From Parachlamydia sp. AcF125 (GTDB lineage Bacteria > Chlamydiota > Chlamydiia > Chlamydiales > Parachlamydiaceae), in assembly GCF_018342475.1 (NCBI RefSeq), contig NZ_JAEMUD010000002.1, forward strand, positions 186,001-250,000: DNA of 64,000 bases, in the 5' to 3' direction. The notes beneath the pieces were generated by a model. The model was not told the DNA's origin, did no database searches, and saw only the letters and a program-made list of their open reading frames with translations. Both the position numbers and the translations under genes were made by a program. Of the stretch, positions 46,478 through 54,226 are shown piece by piece; within the stretch, counting starts at the first letter, position 1, and every line of letters starts with the position of its first letter.

Positions 46478-48001
46478 CTAGATAGAGAAAATCTTACTTA
46501 AAACAAGGCTTTTAATAACCTCATCATGAATCATGCATGCAACTTCTGTTGCTTCTTTGAGCTGGTGTTTTATTAATAAGTTAAAGGATATATTTTCGAG
46601 AAATTCGGGACGAGTAATTTTTTTAGCAATTTTAACCACTAGTTCGTATTGGCCTTTCCCTATTAATTTTAAAGATATTGCTGTGAGTTCTCTTCCTCGG
46701 GAAATAATTTTTTCAGAAATTTTAACCGCTAGTTCGTATTGACCTTTTCCTATTAATTTTAAAGATATTTCTTCAAGTTCTTTTCCCTTGCATGGAGCAA
46801 TTTTTTCAGAGATTTTAACTGCTAGTTCGTATTGGCCTTTCTCTATGAATGCCTCAGATATTAATCCGAGCATTGTATCACGAGAAATGAACTTCTCAGA
46901 GATTTTAGCCGCTAGTTCGTATTGCTCTTTTTCTATTAAATTATAGCAGGCGTGGCCGAGAATTGCCTTTTCAAAGGAGACCCCAGGCTTAGCACTCTGA
47001 AGGGTGCTGATTATCTCAGCGACCTCAAAAACTTTTTCATATTGTTTTTTTTCGATTAACCTTGCAATTTTTCTATGGGTATAGCAGGGGTCATTAACAG
47101 TACCTGTGTTAAAAATATCGTTAAAGAGCCAAGGTAACTCTATGCTTTTGGCTTTGGCTTCTAAAGATTTGCAGAAAAGTTTCCCGTTTCCCAACATAGC
47201 TAAAATTTTTATTTTTTCACCCAGCAGAGAAATTTTCAATTGAAAGAGGGTTGCCACATTTGAAAAATTGAGGTCATTTAACACTTTTTCTAGATAGTCT
47301 ATCAGTTCTTGTGGGGTATTTTCTGTAGCCTTCCGGCTAAGCCTGAGATTTTGGTGTGGAATTAAACCTTTTATTAAAAGTTGGATAAAGCTTTTAATTA
47401 AGAAAAATTCTTTCCTTTTAGCTTCTTCTACCATTACAGCGTACCATTCTCTCTTCACTTGGGCGCAATTTTCATAGTCTTTACTTGTAAGATAGCTAAA
47501 TATATGGCTAAGCACTTCTGGAGGAAAATTTTTGAGGGAGGCTTGGTTCTCATTTTTAAGCAAATTTTCGGGTTTAGCGCTTATGGGAAGGGGCGGTGGG
47601 GGCGCTTTTTCAGATTTTGTTTCTTTAGTTTGCAAACCTCTAATTTTTGCGATTATCTCATCAATCGCTTTTTTTTCTTTTCCATGGACGTATTTGCGAC
47701 ATTTAATTTTAAGCCTCCCAACAACATCCATTAAAACTGCTCGATCATTCTCGAGTAAGAATTTTTGGTGCTTTATTGCGAATTTACTCACCTCTCGAGC
47801 GACTTTTAAAGGGGCTGTTTGAGCAATATGCACCTTAGGAAAAAGAGAAAGGATCCAATACACTATTCTGCGGAATTTGCCTTGCTCAGCAGAGCCTCTT
47901 AATTTGGTATTGAGAAAGAGGTCTTTTGAATCACTGATTTTTTTTAAGTTCATCACTTCTGTGTGGAAGTTATCTTGAGTGGCACAAACCCGAAAAGGCA
48001 T
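46478..48001 (-). CDS. F-box protein with helical repeats, paralogue A
   Basis: This gene encodes 507 residues, with GAGGG before the ATG. The N-terminal 150 residues are basic and helical (RIVYWILSLFPKV, then KKAIDEIIAKIRGL). A Pro-rich linker (APPPPLP) precedes an F-box at about 158-200 (LKNFPPEVLSHIFSYLTS, CAQVKREWYAVM). From residue 320 on there are six or so repeats of about 30 residues with the signature LIGKGQYELAVKISEKI. These resemble a TPR/alpha-solenoid unit. No signal peptide is seen. It is likely a host SCF-targeting effector by analogy with eukaryotic F-box proteins. Paralogue B lies 160 bases upstream. Confidence 0.82.
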   Translation of the reverse strand: MPFRVCATQDNFHTEVMNLKKISDSKDLFLNTKLRGSAEQGKFRRIVYWILSLFPKVHIAQTAPLKVAREVSKFAIKHQKFLLENDRAVLMDVVGRLKIKCRKYVHGKEKKAIDEIIAKIRGLQTKETKSEKAPPPPLPISAKPENLLKNENQASLKNFPPEVLSHIFSYLTSKDYENCAQVKREWYAVMVEEAKRKEFFLIKSFIQLLIKGLIPHQNLRLSRKATENTPQELIDYLEKVLNDLNFSNVATLFQLKISLLGEKIKILAMLGNGKLFCKSLEAKAKSIELPWLFNDIFNTGTVNDPCYTHRKIARLIEKKQYEKVFEVAEIISTLQSAKPGVSFEKAILGHACYNLIEKEQYELAAKISEKFISRDTMLGLISEAFIEKGQYELAVKISEKIAPCKGKELEEISLKLIGKGQYELAVKISEKIISRGRELTAISLKLIGKGQYELVVKIAKKITRPEFLENISFNLLIKHQLKEATEVACMIHDEVIKSLVLSKIFSI

Positions 48002-48160
48002 AATCCCTCGCTTACTTTTGTTTATTTTCTAAAAGGGCTAAAACATGCCTACTCATAGGCATGGGGTCTAGTTGAAGCCAAGAGAAAGCTTCGATATATC
48101 TTGCAATTTCCCCTAAAAAATAGAGAGGCAAAGGATTTACTAGGAATTTCATTTGCAGTT

Positions 48161-49357
48161 TTATAATTCCCTACTTTTTGCTAATTCATCTTGAAAGTTG
48201 AAGAATTGTTGGCTTACTCTTTTTCTCGCTTTTTTTTCTCTAATTCTTTTTGCGATTTCGATAGCTTCGTCAACTTTGTATTTTTTTAATAAGCTAGAGG
48301 ATATGTTTTCGAGAGCTTCGGGATGAGTAACCTTTTTAGAAATTTTAACCGCTAGTTCGTATTGGCCTTTCTCTATTAATTTCAAAGATATGTTTTCGAG
48401 AGCTTTGGAACTAAAGGAGTATATTCCTTTCATCTTTTCAGAAGTTTTAACCGCCAATTCGTATTGGCCTTTCTCTATTAATTGTAGAGATATTTTTTCG
48501 TGCTCTTCTTTAAAAGTAGCAAACTTTTCAGAGATTTTAACTGCTACTAGTTCGTAGTAGCCTTTCTCTTTTAATTTTAAAGATGTTTTTTCGAGTTCTT
48601 CTTCAAAAGGAGTAATCTTTTCAGAAATTCTAACCGCTAGTTCGTATTGCTCTTTTTCTATTAATTTTAAGCAGATATGGGCGAGAATTGCCTTTTCAGA
48701 GCAAGTTCCAGGTTTAGCTCCCTGATGAGTACTAATTGTTTCTGCAATTTCAAAAACTTTTTCATATTGCTTTTTTTCAATTAGCTTTTCAATGCTTTTA
48801 AGAATAAAGGAATCATTAGCCATATCCGGATTAAAAATATCGGTAAAAAGCCAAGGCAACTCTAGGCTTTTGGTTTTGAATTCTAAAAAATTGCAGGCGA
48901 GCCTCGCTTTTTTCAACATAACCAAAATTTTTATTTTTTCACCCAGCATAGAAATTTTCAATTGAGAAAGGGTGACCACATTTGAAAAATTGAGGTCATT
49001 TAAAACTTTTTCTAGATAGTCTGTTAGTTTTTCTAGGAAGCTTGTTGTAGCCTCACCAAGATGATCTTTATCCAGGATAGATTTTTTGTGTGAAGTTAAA
49101 CCTTCTATTAAAAATTGGATAAAGCTTCTCATTAAGAGAAGTTCTTTTCTTTTAGCCTCTTCTACAGTTGCATTATACCATTCTCTCTTCACTTGGGCGC
49201 AATTTTCATAGTCTTTGGCTGGCAGATAGCTAAATATGTGTCTAAGCAATTCTAGGGGAAAATTTTCGAGGGAGGCTTGATTCTCATTTTTAAGCGAAAT
49301 TTTTGGCGTATCGCTTATGAAAAGGTTGTCTTGAGGCGCACAAACTCGAAAAGTCAT
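48161..49357 (-). CDS. F-box protein with helical repeats, paralogue B
   Basis: This gene encodes 398 residues. It shares the N-terminal MxFRVCAxQDN with paralogue A, then skips about 130 residues and resumes at KNENQASLENFPLELLRH, the F-box. The repeat half has the same units (LIEKGQYELAVKISKK), with one extra ATF-EEHEKI variant. Similarity between the two is high across F-box and repeats. Tandem duplication followed by internal deletion (or insertion in A) is the likely history. The two genes are in the same direction, 159 bases apart. Confidence 0.82.
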   Translation of the reverse strand: MTFRVCAPQDNLFISDTPKISLKNENQASLENFPLELLRHIFSYLPAKDYENCAQVKREWYNATVEEAKRKELLLMRSFIQFLIEGLTSHKKSILDKDHLGEATTSFLEKLTDYLEKVLNDLNFSNVVTLSQLKISMLGEKIKILVMLKKARLACNFLEFKTKSLELPWLFTDIFNPDMANDSFILKSIEKLIEKKQYEKVFEIAETISTHQGAKPGTCSEKAILAHICLKLIEKEQYELAVRISEKITPFEEELEKTSLKLKEKGYYELVAVKISEKFATFKEEHEKISLQLIEKGQYELAVKTSEKMKGIYSFSSKALENISLKLIEKGQYELAVKISKKVTHPEALENISSSLLKKYKVDEAIEIAKRIREKKARKRVSQQFFNFQDELAKSREL

Positions 49358-49548
49358 AATCTCTCGCTTAAATGTGTTTATTTTCTAGAAGGTAAAAATT
49401 TAAATCCTATTTAAACTATTATTCCCAACGGTATAAAAAACAATCATTAATTCCAATATTAATTACAGTCTTAGATGGCGTTTTGGAAATTTGCAATATG
49501 CTAATAATTAACAATTTGTATTACAAATCATAAAAACTAGTAGATAAA

Positions 49549-50275
49549 ATGAGTAAAAAAGCTTGCCCCGATGATTTAACGGCTGAAGAACGGGAAAAAA
49601 CAAAAATAGATAGAAATTAAGCATACGAAAAGAGGCCGAAAACTGAAGGGGAGCAAAAGAAGAAGGATGTCCTTGTAGACATATGGCACATGAATTTCCT
49701 CATCAGACATTGACGAGACAAGGCCATATTTGGAAGAATCCATAGCAATTAAGGGAGCTTCTTGGCAAAAATATAGAAGCCTCGGGAGTGGTTATCGATA
49801 GCCAATCCATTAAGATCCAGAAAGGAGCTCTGTAGGATTTGATGGGGGAAAAAGTAAAGGGCAGAAAAAGGCATGCTTTAGTAGATACCCCAGGCTTTTT
49901 GCTCGATATCTGTATCGCAAGTGGTAGCGTGAGTGATAACCAAAGGTTTTTCAGTAAACTCTATTGTTTTTCTATCGGCTCGGAAAATATAGGGGATCAT
50001 AGTTATCAAGGAGCGCCTCTAAAAAAATCGCTTCTAGTTAGAGTGTTGAGCTTGAAATTGTTAAAAAGCCACCTGGTAGGTTCCGCATTTATAATGAAAA
50101 GTGGGAAGTTGAATGGATCCCTATTCAGAGGGAATTTACCATTTTGCCTAGGCGATAGGTAGTCGAGCGAACATTTACTTGGCTTGGAAGATATCGTCAA
50201 ATGAGTAAAGATTATGAATCCCTGACTTCAACGAACCGAGCAGAGGTTTTTATGTGTAGCTTTAGGGCAACCTCA
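49549..50275 (+). pseudogene. Degenerate IS5-family transposase
   Basis: The three forward frames together spell an IS5-type DDE transposase. The parts are a start MSKKACPDDLTAEE, then CPCRHMAHEFPH, VVIDSQSIK (catalytic Asp), VKGRKRHALVDTPGFLLDI and the end ILPRR-stop-VVERTFTWLGRY (catalytic Glu). Several stops and frameshifts separate these blocks, including a Trp-to-stop change in the PRRW motif. No intact terminal repeats were found. The element is dead. Confidence 0.85.
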
Positions 50276-50314
50276 GACCCTTATGTAGAAAAGGATAGTA
50301 TTTCAAAACGCCCT

Positions 50315-51074
50315 TTTAGAGACTGTCTACGAACCTAGCATAAATTACTTAATCTTTTAGGCATTATTCTACATATTCCCAAATAAAACCTATTCAAGCT
50401 CGTATCCTCGCGTTGGACTCGTAGCCTTTGCTTAACTGTTGTAAGTTTCTTAGCCAAGCGAAAGTTCTTTCAACTTTTCGGTTCTATCTCAAATGTTTTT
50501 ATATTTTCTTTCTACTGGCTCCCGCTCAATTTCATCTAATAACATTCTATCTTTCATATCATTTCTTACTGGAACCAAGATCTGCATGAACCTTTTTTAG
50601 GTAGGTTTACTCGCTTTTGATTTAACCAGCATAGGGCTCCTCATCCATCACGATCTATACAGCTGTTTTTACACCTTGGCTATCAACTATTTCGACTGGA
50701 CCGTTGCCATTTCACCCTGATGCCTTTCGCAGAATATACCTCAAGTGCTCATAGAGGGTTATGAACAGCCTCTTTTTCTTCCGTCGCATAAATTGGGTTT
50801 AAGGCAGCTTTCCATAGAGGAAAAGTGCGAGGCATGTCTCCCTATTGGCATCCTGCGCGTAAAATATAAAAAATAAGATTCAACATTTCCCGCCTGCAAA
50901 ATTTAGGATGGCTCTTGGGATCCCAACAGCTCTCTTTTTTTATTAAAGGCTCTCTTCTATTCATCCTCGGAAGGTTTGCTCGGATAGACAAGTGGTTTCT
51001 TATTTTTCATAGTATTGCTTCTTGTGAGAACAATTCCTATACAGGGATTAAAATTTTCGTAGACAGTCTCTAAA
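50315..51074 (-). mobile_element. IS5-type element with intact 19-bp inverted ends, dead transposase
   Basis: TTTAGAGACTGTCTACGAA (50315-50333) has its exact inverse complement at 51056-51074, giving a 760-base element. On the minus strand a damaged transposase can be read: MKNKKPLVYPSKPSEDE then stop, YILRAGCQWRDMPR across a shift, EIVDSQGVKTAV (catalytic Asp) and KVERTFAWLRNLQQLSKGYE (catalytic Glu). Multiple frameshifts make it inactive. The ends could still be moved by a related transposase elsewhere. Confidence 0.88.
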
Positions 51075-51438
51075 TAAAAATTGAAAATCTTTAATTTTCT
51101 TTTATTCAGAAATATTAATAAAAGTTATTCTGCATCAAAATCTCGCTAATAAGACACGTATTCTTCGATAAATAGCAAGAATTGCATGCGCTCCTAGAAA
51201 AATAGCTCTTAAATTTTGTTTGTTTGTCAGAGCTTATTTAGCTTGCTGGAATTTGCTGACTTAGTGGAAGTGGGGATTAGCTTATCTTCTTTTAAATAAT
51301 TGAAATTGCGTTAGACGATTGAGTTTTCCTCTTTTTAAATTCCACTCTTCAAATTTAATCTTCAGTAGTGCTATAATCCGTACCTTTCATGCGTATTGAT
51401 TGCAAGATATAAAGTAAACGCTCTTTAAAAGGAATGGG
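51075..51438. other. Intergenic region upstream of queE
   Basis: There are 364 AT-rich bases after the insertion element. No gene is seen. It contains the queE promoter candidate near 51348-51377 and a leader of about 55 bases. I do not see a convincing preQ1 riboswitch. Confidence 0.4.
51348..51377 (+). promoter_or_regulatory. Putative promoter of queE-queC
   Basis: TTCAAA (51348-51353) and a perfect TATAAT (51372-51377) are 18 bases apart. Transcription would start near 51384, 55 bases before the queE ATG. Confidence 0.45.
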
Positions 51439-52113
51439 ATGACAGAACCACTCACATTTGCTTCGAAAGAACAATTAAATATCATTGAGGTTTTCTCAAG
51501 TGTTCAAGGAGAAACAAGCTTTGCTGGTCTTCCGACAACTTTTATCCGACTAGCTGCTTGTAATTTGCGTTGCGCTTGGTGCGATACTTCCTATTCGTTT
51601 GGAAGGGGAGACGCCCGCTTGATTTCCCAAATTTTAGAACAAGTAGAAGCTTTTGGATGCCAAAATGTTTGCGTGACCGGTGGGGAGCCTCTTTTACAAA
51701 AAAATGTGCATATTCTTATGAGCTCCTTATGCGACAAAAACTATACAGTAAGCTTGGAGACTGGAGGTTCATTGCCCATCGATCGAGTTGACCCACGCGT
51801 GCATATTATTTTGGATGTGAAATGCCCCGATAGCCAAATGAGCGATCGCAATTTTTGGCCCAATTTAAGCGAAATACGCCCGCAAGATGAGGTTAAATTT
51901 GTAGTCAATGGGTACCAAGATTATTTATATGCGAAAGAAGTTTGTGAAAAATTTCAGCTTTTTTCTCGAAAAATCCCGGTTTTATTATCTCCTGTGTTTG
52001 ATGTTTTGGAGGCCAAAGAGCTTGTAGGTTGGATTTTGCAAGATAAGTTACCGGTACGCTTAAACATGCAATTACATAAGTTTATTTGGTCTTCAACAAC
52101 TCGGGGAGTATAA
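51439..52113 (+). CDS. queE: 7-carboxy-7-deazaguanine synthase (radical SAM)
   Basis: This gene encodes 224 residues. The radical SAM cluster motif is CNLRCAWC (spacing C-x3-C-x2-C as in other QueE), preceded by the typical EVFSSVQGETSFAGLPTTFI. A CVTGGEPLLQ SAM motif follows. QueE makes 7-carboxy-7-deazaguanine from carboxy-tetrahydropterin on the queuosine path. AGGA lies 6-8 bases before the ATG. It is followed one base later by queC, so the two form an operon. QueD and QueF are not in the window. Confidence 0.94.
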   Translation: MTEPLTFASKEQLNIIEVFSSVQGETSFAGLPTTFIRLAACNLRCAWCDTSYSFGRGDARLISQILEQVEAFGCQNVCVTGGEPLLQKNVHILMSSLCDKNYTVSLETGGSLPIDRVDPRVHIILDVKCPDSQMSDRNFWPNLSEIRPQDEVKFVVNGYQDYLYAKEVCEKFQLFSRKIPVLLSPVFDVLEAKELVGWILQDKLPVRLNMQLHKFIWSSTTRGV

Positions 52114-52114
52114 C

Positions 52115-52777
52115 ATGCAAGCAATTGTGTTATTGAGTGGAGGCTTAGACTCTACCGTGATGCTTGCCCGTCTTCATGAGCAGCAAATAGAAACCCTAGC
52201 GATTAGTTTTGATTATGGGCAGCGCCACCGCATTGAATTGGAATGTGCTAAAAAGATAGCAGCTTTCTATCAGGTTGAACATGAAATTATTCCGATTGAA
52301 CCATCTATCTTCCAGGGAGGCTCAGCTTTAACCTCATCCACGGCACCCCAAAAAGGAAAATCCAAAGGCGATATTTTAAAGCAAAGTATTCCCATCACTT
52401 ACGTGCCTGCACGCAATACTCTTTTTTTAGCTTATGCTTTAGTTAAAGCTGAAATGCATGGGGTTCAGCAGATTCATTTTGGTTCAAATGCCATGGATTT
52501 TTTGTCTTATCCAGACTGTCGCCCAGGCTACTTTGAAGCAGCTCAGAACCTTTTCAATCAGGCTACAAAACAAGCTGTTGAAGGAAAAGCTCCCCAAATT
52601 GTGACCCCTCTTTTGAACTGGTCGAAAGAGGAAATCGTCAAAGAAGGTTATCGATTAAAAGTCCCTTTTGAATTAACTTCAAGCTGTTACGATCCTACGG
52701 AAACGGGATTAGCATGCCAGCAATGTGATGCTTGTGTGTTGCGGCGTGAGGCTTTTCTTTCTCACTCTTTAGGCTAG
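52115..52777 (+). CDS. queC: 7-cyano-7-deazaguanine synthase (canonical QueC)
   Basis: This gene encodes 220 residues with all QueC landmarks: SGGLDST, FDYGQRHRIELECA, YVPARNTLFL, SYPDCRPGYF and the zinc cysteines SSCYDP, CQQCDAC. It converts carboxy-deazaguanine to preQ0 with ammonia and ATP. The start is one base after the queE stop. It is a second queC in the window; the first, at 20631, is divergent in the nucleotide-binding motifs. This copy, paired with queE, is the one expected to serve queuosine synthesis. Confidence 0.94.
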   Translation: MQAIVLLSGGLDSTVMLARLHEQQIETLAISFDYGQRHRIELECAKKIAAFYQVEHEIIPIEPSIFQGGSALTSSTAPQKGKSKGDILKQSIPITYVPARNTLFLAYALVKAEMHGVQQIHFGSNAMDFLSYPDCRPGYFEAAQNLFNQATKQAVEGKAPQIVTPLLNWSKEEIVKEGYRLKVPFELTSSCYDPTETGLACQQCDACVLRREAFLSHSLG

Positions 52778-54039
52778 CTAAGCCGGATTTCCAATTGATG
52801 GGAGGCCCCTTTTCTTACACTAAAGAGGGGGGATAAGCGTAACATTTTTTGCATATCGGCTCGCGCGTAACAGTTCCATTCTTTCATGGCTTCTTTTTCA
52901 AGTAAGTCTATAAAGTGATCCAAGTTGTAGCTGACTTTGAGAGAGTAAAAATAGGTCGAAGCTTTTTTTGTTAAATCTTCATAGACCGCTGCGGTAGGGC
53001 GATCCACGCAAAAAAGATCTTTTTCCACTTCAGGCAGGAAAGAAGCTAAGCAAAAATGGTTGGAATAGAAAAGCTGATTAAAAAATTCTAGAGCGCGAGG
53101 GGCGATTTTAGAAGAAGAGGAGACTTTTTGCAGGCGTTCTTTTAATTCTTGCAAAGTAGCAATGCCTGATCGATTGAGCATCCAAGGCTTAATGAAAGTG
53201 TCTACAACTTCCTGCATGCGCTTCTGAACTTGGGCGCATTTCAAAGGAGAGGTGCAGAACTGTTTTACATCTAAACTCCACTCTTCTTTCTTTTGAGCGC
53301 TTAATTTTCTGATTTCCATACTTTCTAAGGGAGAAAGCGAAAGAAGACTACTTAGATCAAACTTTTCCAAAAAGATATAGCTTTTTTTTCGGTCGTAAGA
53401 TCCCACCAGGCTTTTAATCCAGGACCCCCATCCTAACGAGTAATCCTTCTCAAGAGAGCGATTTTTTAAATATTTTTTAAGAGCTTGCTGAATCTCATCG
53501 ATATGCCCTTGCCCCATCCCTTTTAAAAATACCAGATCTGGCGTATCTGCTTTTAAAAGATCTTGGAGCGTATACTTCCCATTTTTTTCTAAACATTTCT
53601 CAGCGGGAGAAGATAGCCCTAATAGATGAATGGGTTCTTCTAGAAAGAGAGGGGCCATCCACTCGCGAAAACCCTGGCCAAAATCAAATTCTAATTGCTT
53701 TTTTTCTAAAACTGTAAATTCGGAAACCTCTTCTGAGATAGAGGAGGATAGGCTTGGAGAAGTTGTTGGGGTAAGCTTTCGAATGGAATTTATATTGACA
53801 GTTTCTAACGCATAAGTTTTTTCCAGGCCGTGTGTATAAGCGGTTTTGTAAATCTCGGCAAAGGGAATAGGAGCAGGAGAGGAGTTTAAGTTTTGTTTAA
53901 GCCCTGCATCTTTGCTAGGATGAGAGAAGGCAGAGCTTTTTCCGCTATCAAGAGGGGGAAAAAATTCTTCTTCCCCATCCTCTTTATCAGGATTTATTAA
54001 TTGATCAAATTGTTTCTTTAGATTTTCAAGTAAAGCCAT
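52774..54039 (-). CDS. Protein with RNA polymerase alpha-CTD-like domain, unknown
   Basis: This gene encodes about 421 residues; the ATG at 54039 is preferred over a TTG two codons upstream. The first 120 residues are polar. Residues 139-193 read IHLLGLSSPAEKCLEKNGKY then TLQDLLKADTPDL and HIDEIQQALKKYL. This fits the helix-hairpin-helix fold of the RNA polymerase alpha-subunit C-terminal domain (ELGLSxRxxNCLKxxGIxTxxDL). The remaining 230 residues are helical with no known motif. It may bind DNA or a transcription component. It overlaps the convergent queC by 4 bases and follows a small open frame and the giant coiled-coil gene. Confidence 0.7.
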   Translation of the reverse strand: MALLENLKKQFDQLINPDKEDGEEEFFPPLDSGKSSAFSHPSKDAGLKQNLNSSPAPIPFAEIYKTAYTHGLEKTYALETVNINSIRKLTPTTSPSLSSSISEEVSEFTVLEKKQLEFDFGQGFREWMAPLFLEEPIHLLGLSSPAEKCLEKNGKYTLQDLLKADTPDLVFLKGMGQGHIDEIQQALKKYLKNRSLEKDYSLGWGSWIKSLVGSYDRKKSYIFLEKFDLSSLLSLSPLESMEIRKLSAQKKEEWSLDVKQFCTSPLKCAQVQKRMQEVVDTFIKPWMLNRSGIATLQELKERLQKVSSSSKIAPRALEFFNQLFYSNHFCLASFLPEVEKDLFCVDRPTAAVYEDLTKKASTYFYSLKVSYNLDHFIDLLEKEAMKEWNCYARADMQKMLRLSPLFSVRKGASHQLEIRLS

Positions 54040-54226
54040 TGTCAACTCGGATGATTTGTTCCTGATTTATTTTTAAAGAAGTTGAGAAATAATAGGAACA
54101 AAAATCCATCTTAAACCGTTTTAAATTATAACGCATTTTTATTTTTTGTTTGAGGGGAATGGGGAGGAGAGAAACCATACCTTCAACTAAGAAGGTACGG
54201 TAGATCGCGTTAAGCCTAACCTTCAT
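54026..54226 (-). CDS. Small open frame linking coiled-coil and alpha-CTD genes
   Basis: This frame encodes 66 residues, basic and Phe/Leu-rich (LNAIYRTFLVEGMVSLLP, MRYNLKRFKMDF). It starts inside the stop of the coiled-coil gene (ATGAAGGTTAG overlap, 11 bases). It ends 14 bases into the next gene. The exact fit between two co-directional genes favours a real, coupled gene. No family is recognised. Confidence 0.4.
   Translation of the reverse strand: MKVRLNAIYRTFLVEGMVSLLPIPLKQKIKMRYNLKRFKMDFCSYYFSTSLKINQEQIIRVDNGFT

Noticed and set aside
46301-46501. 66-codon plus-strand frame upstream of mdh
   Set aside because: It has no ribosome-binding site, no recognisable sequence and an atypical composition.
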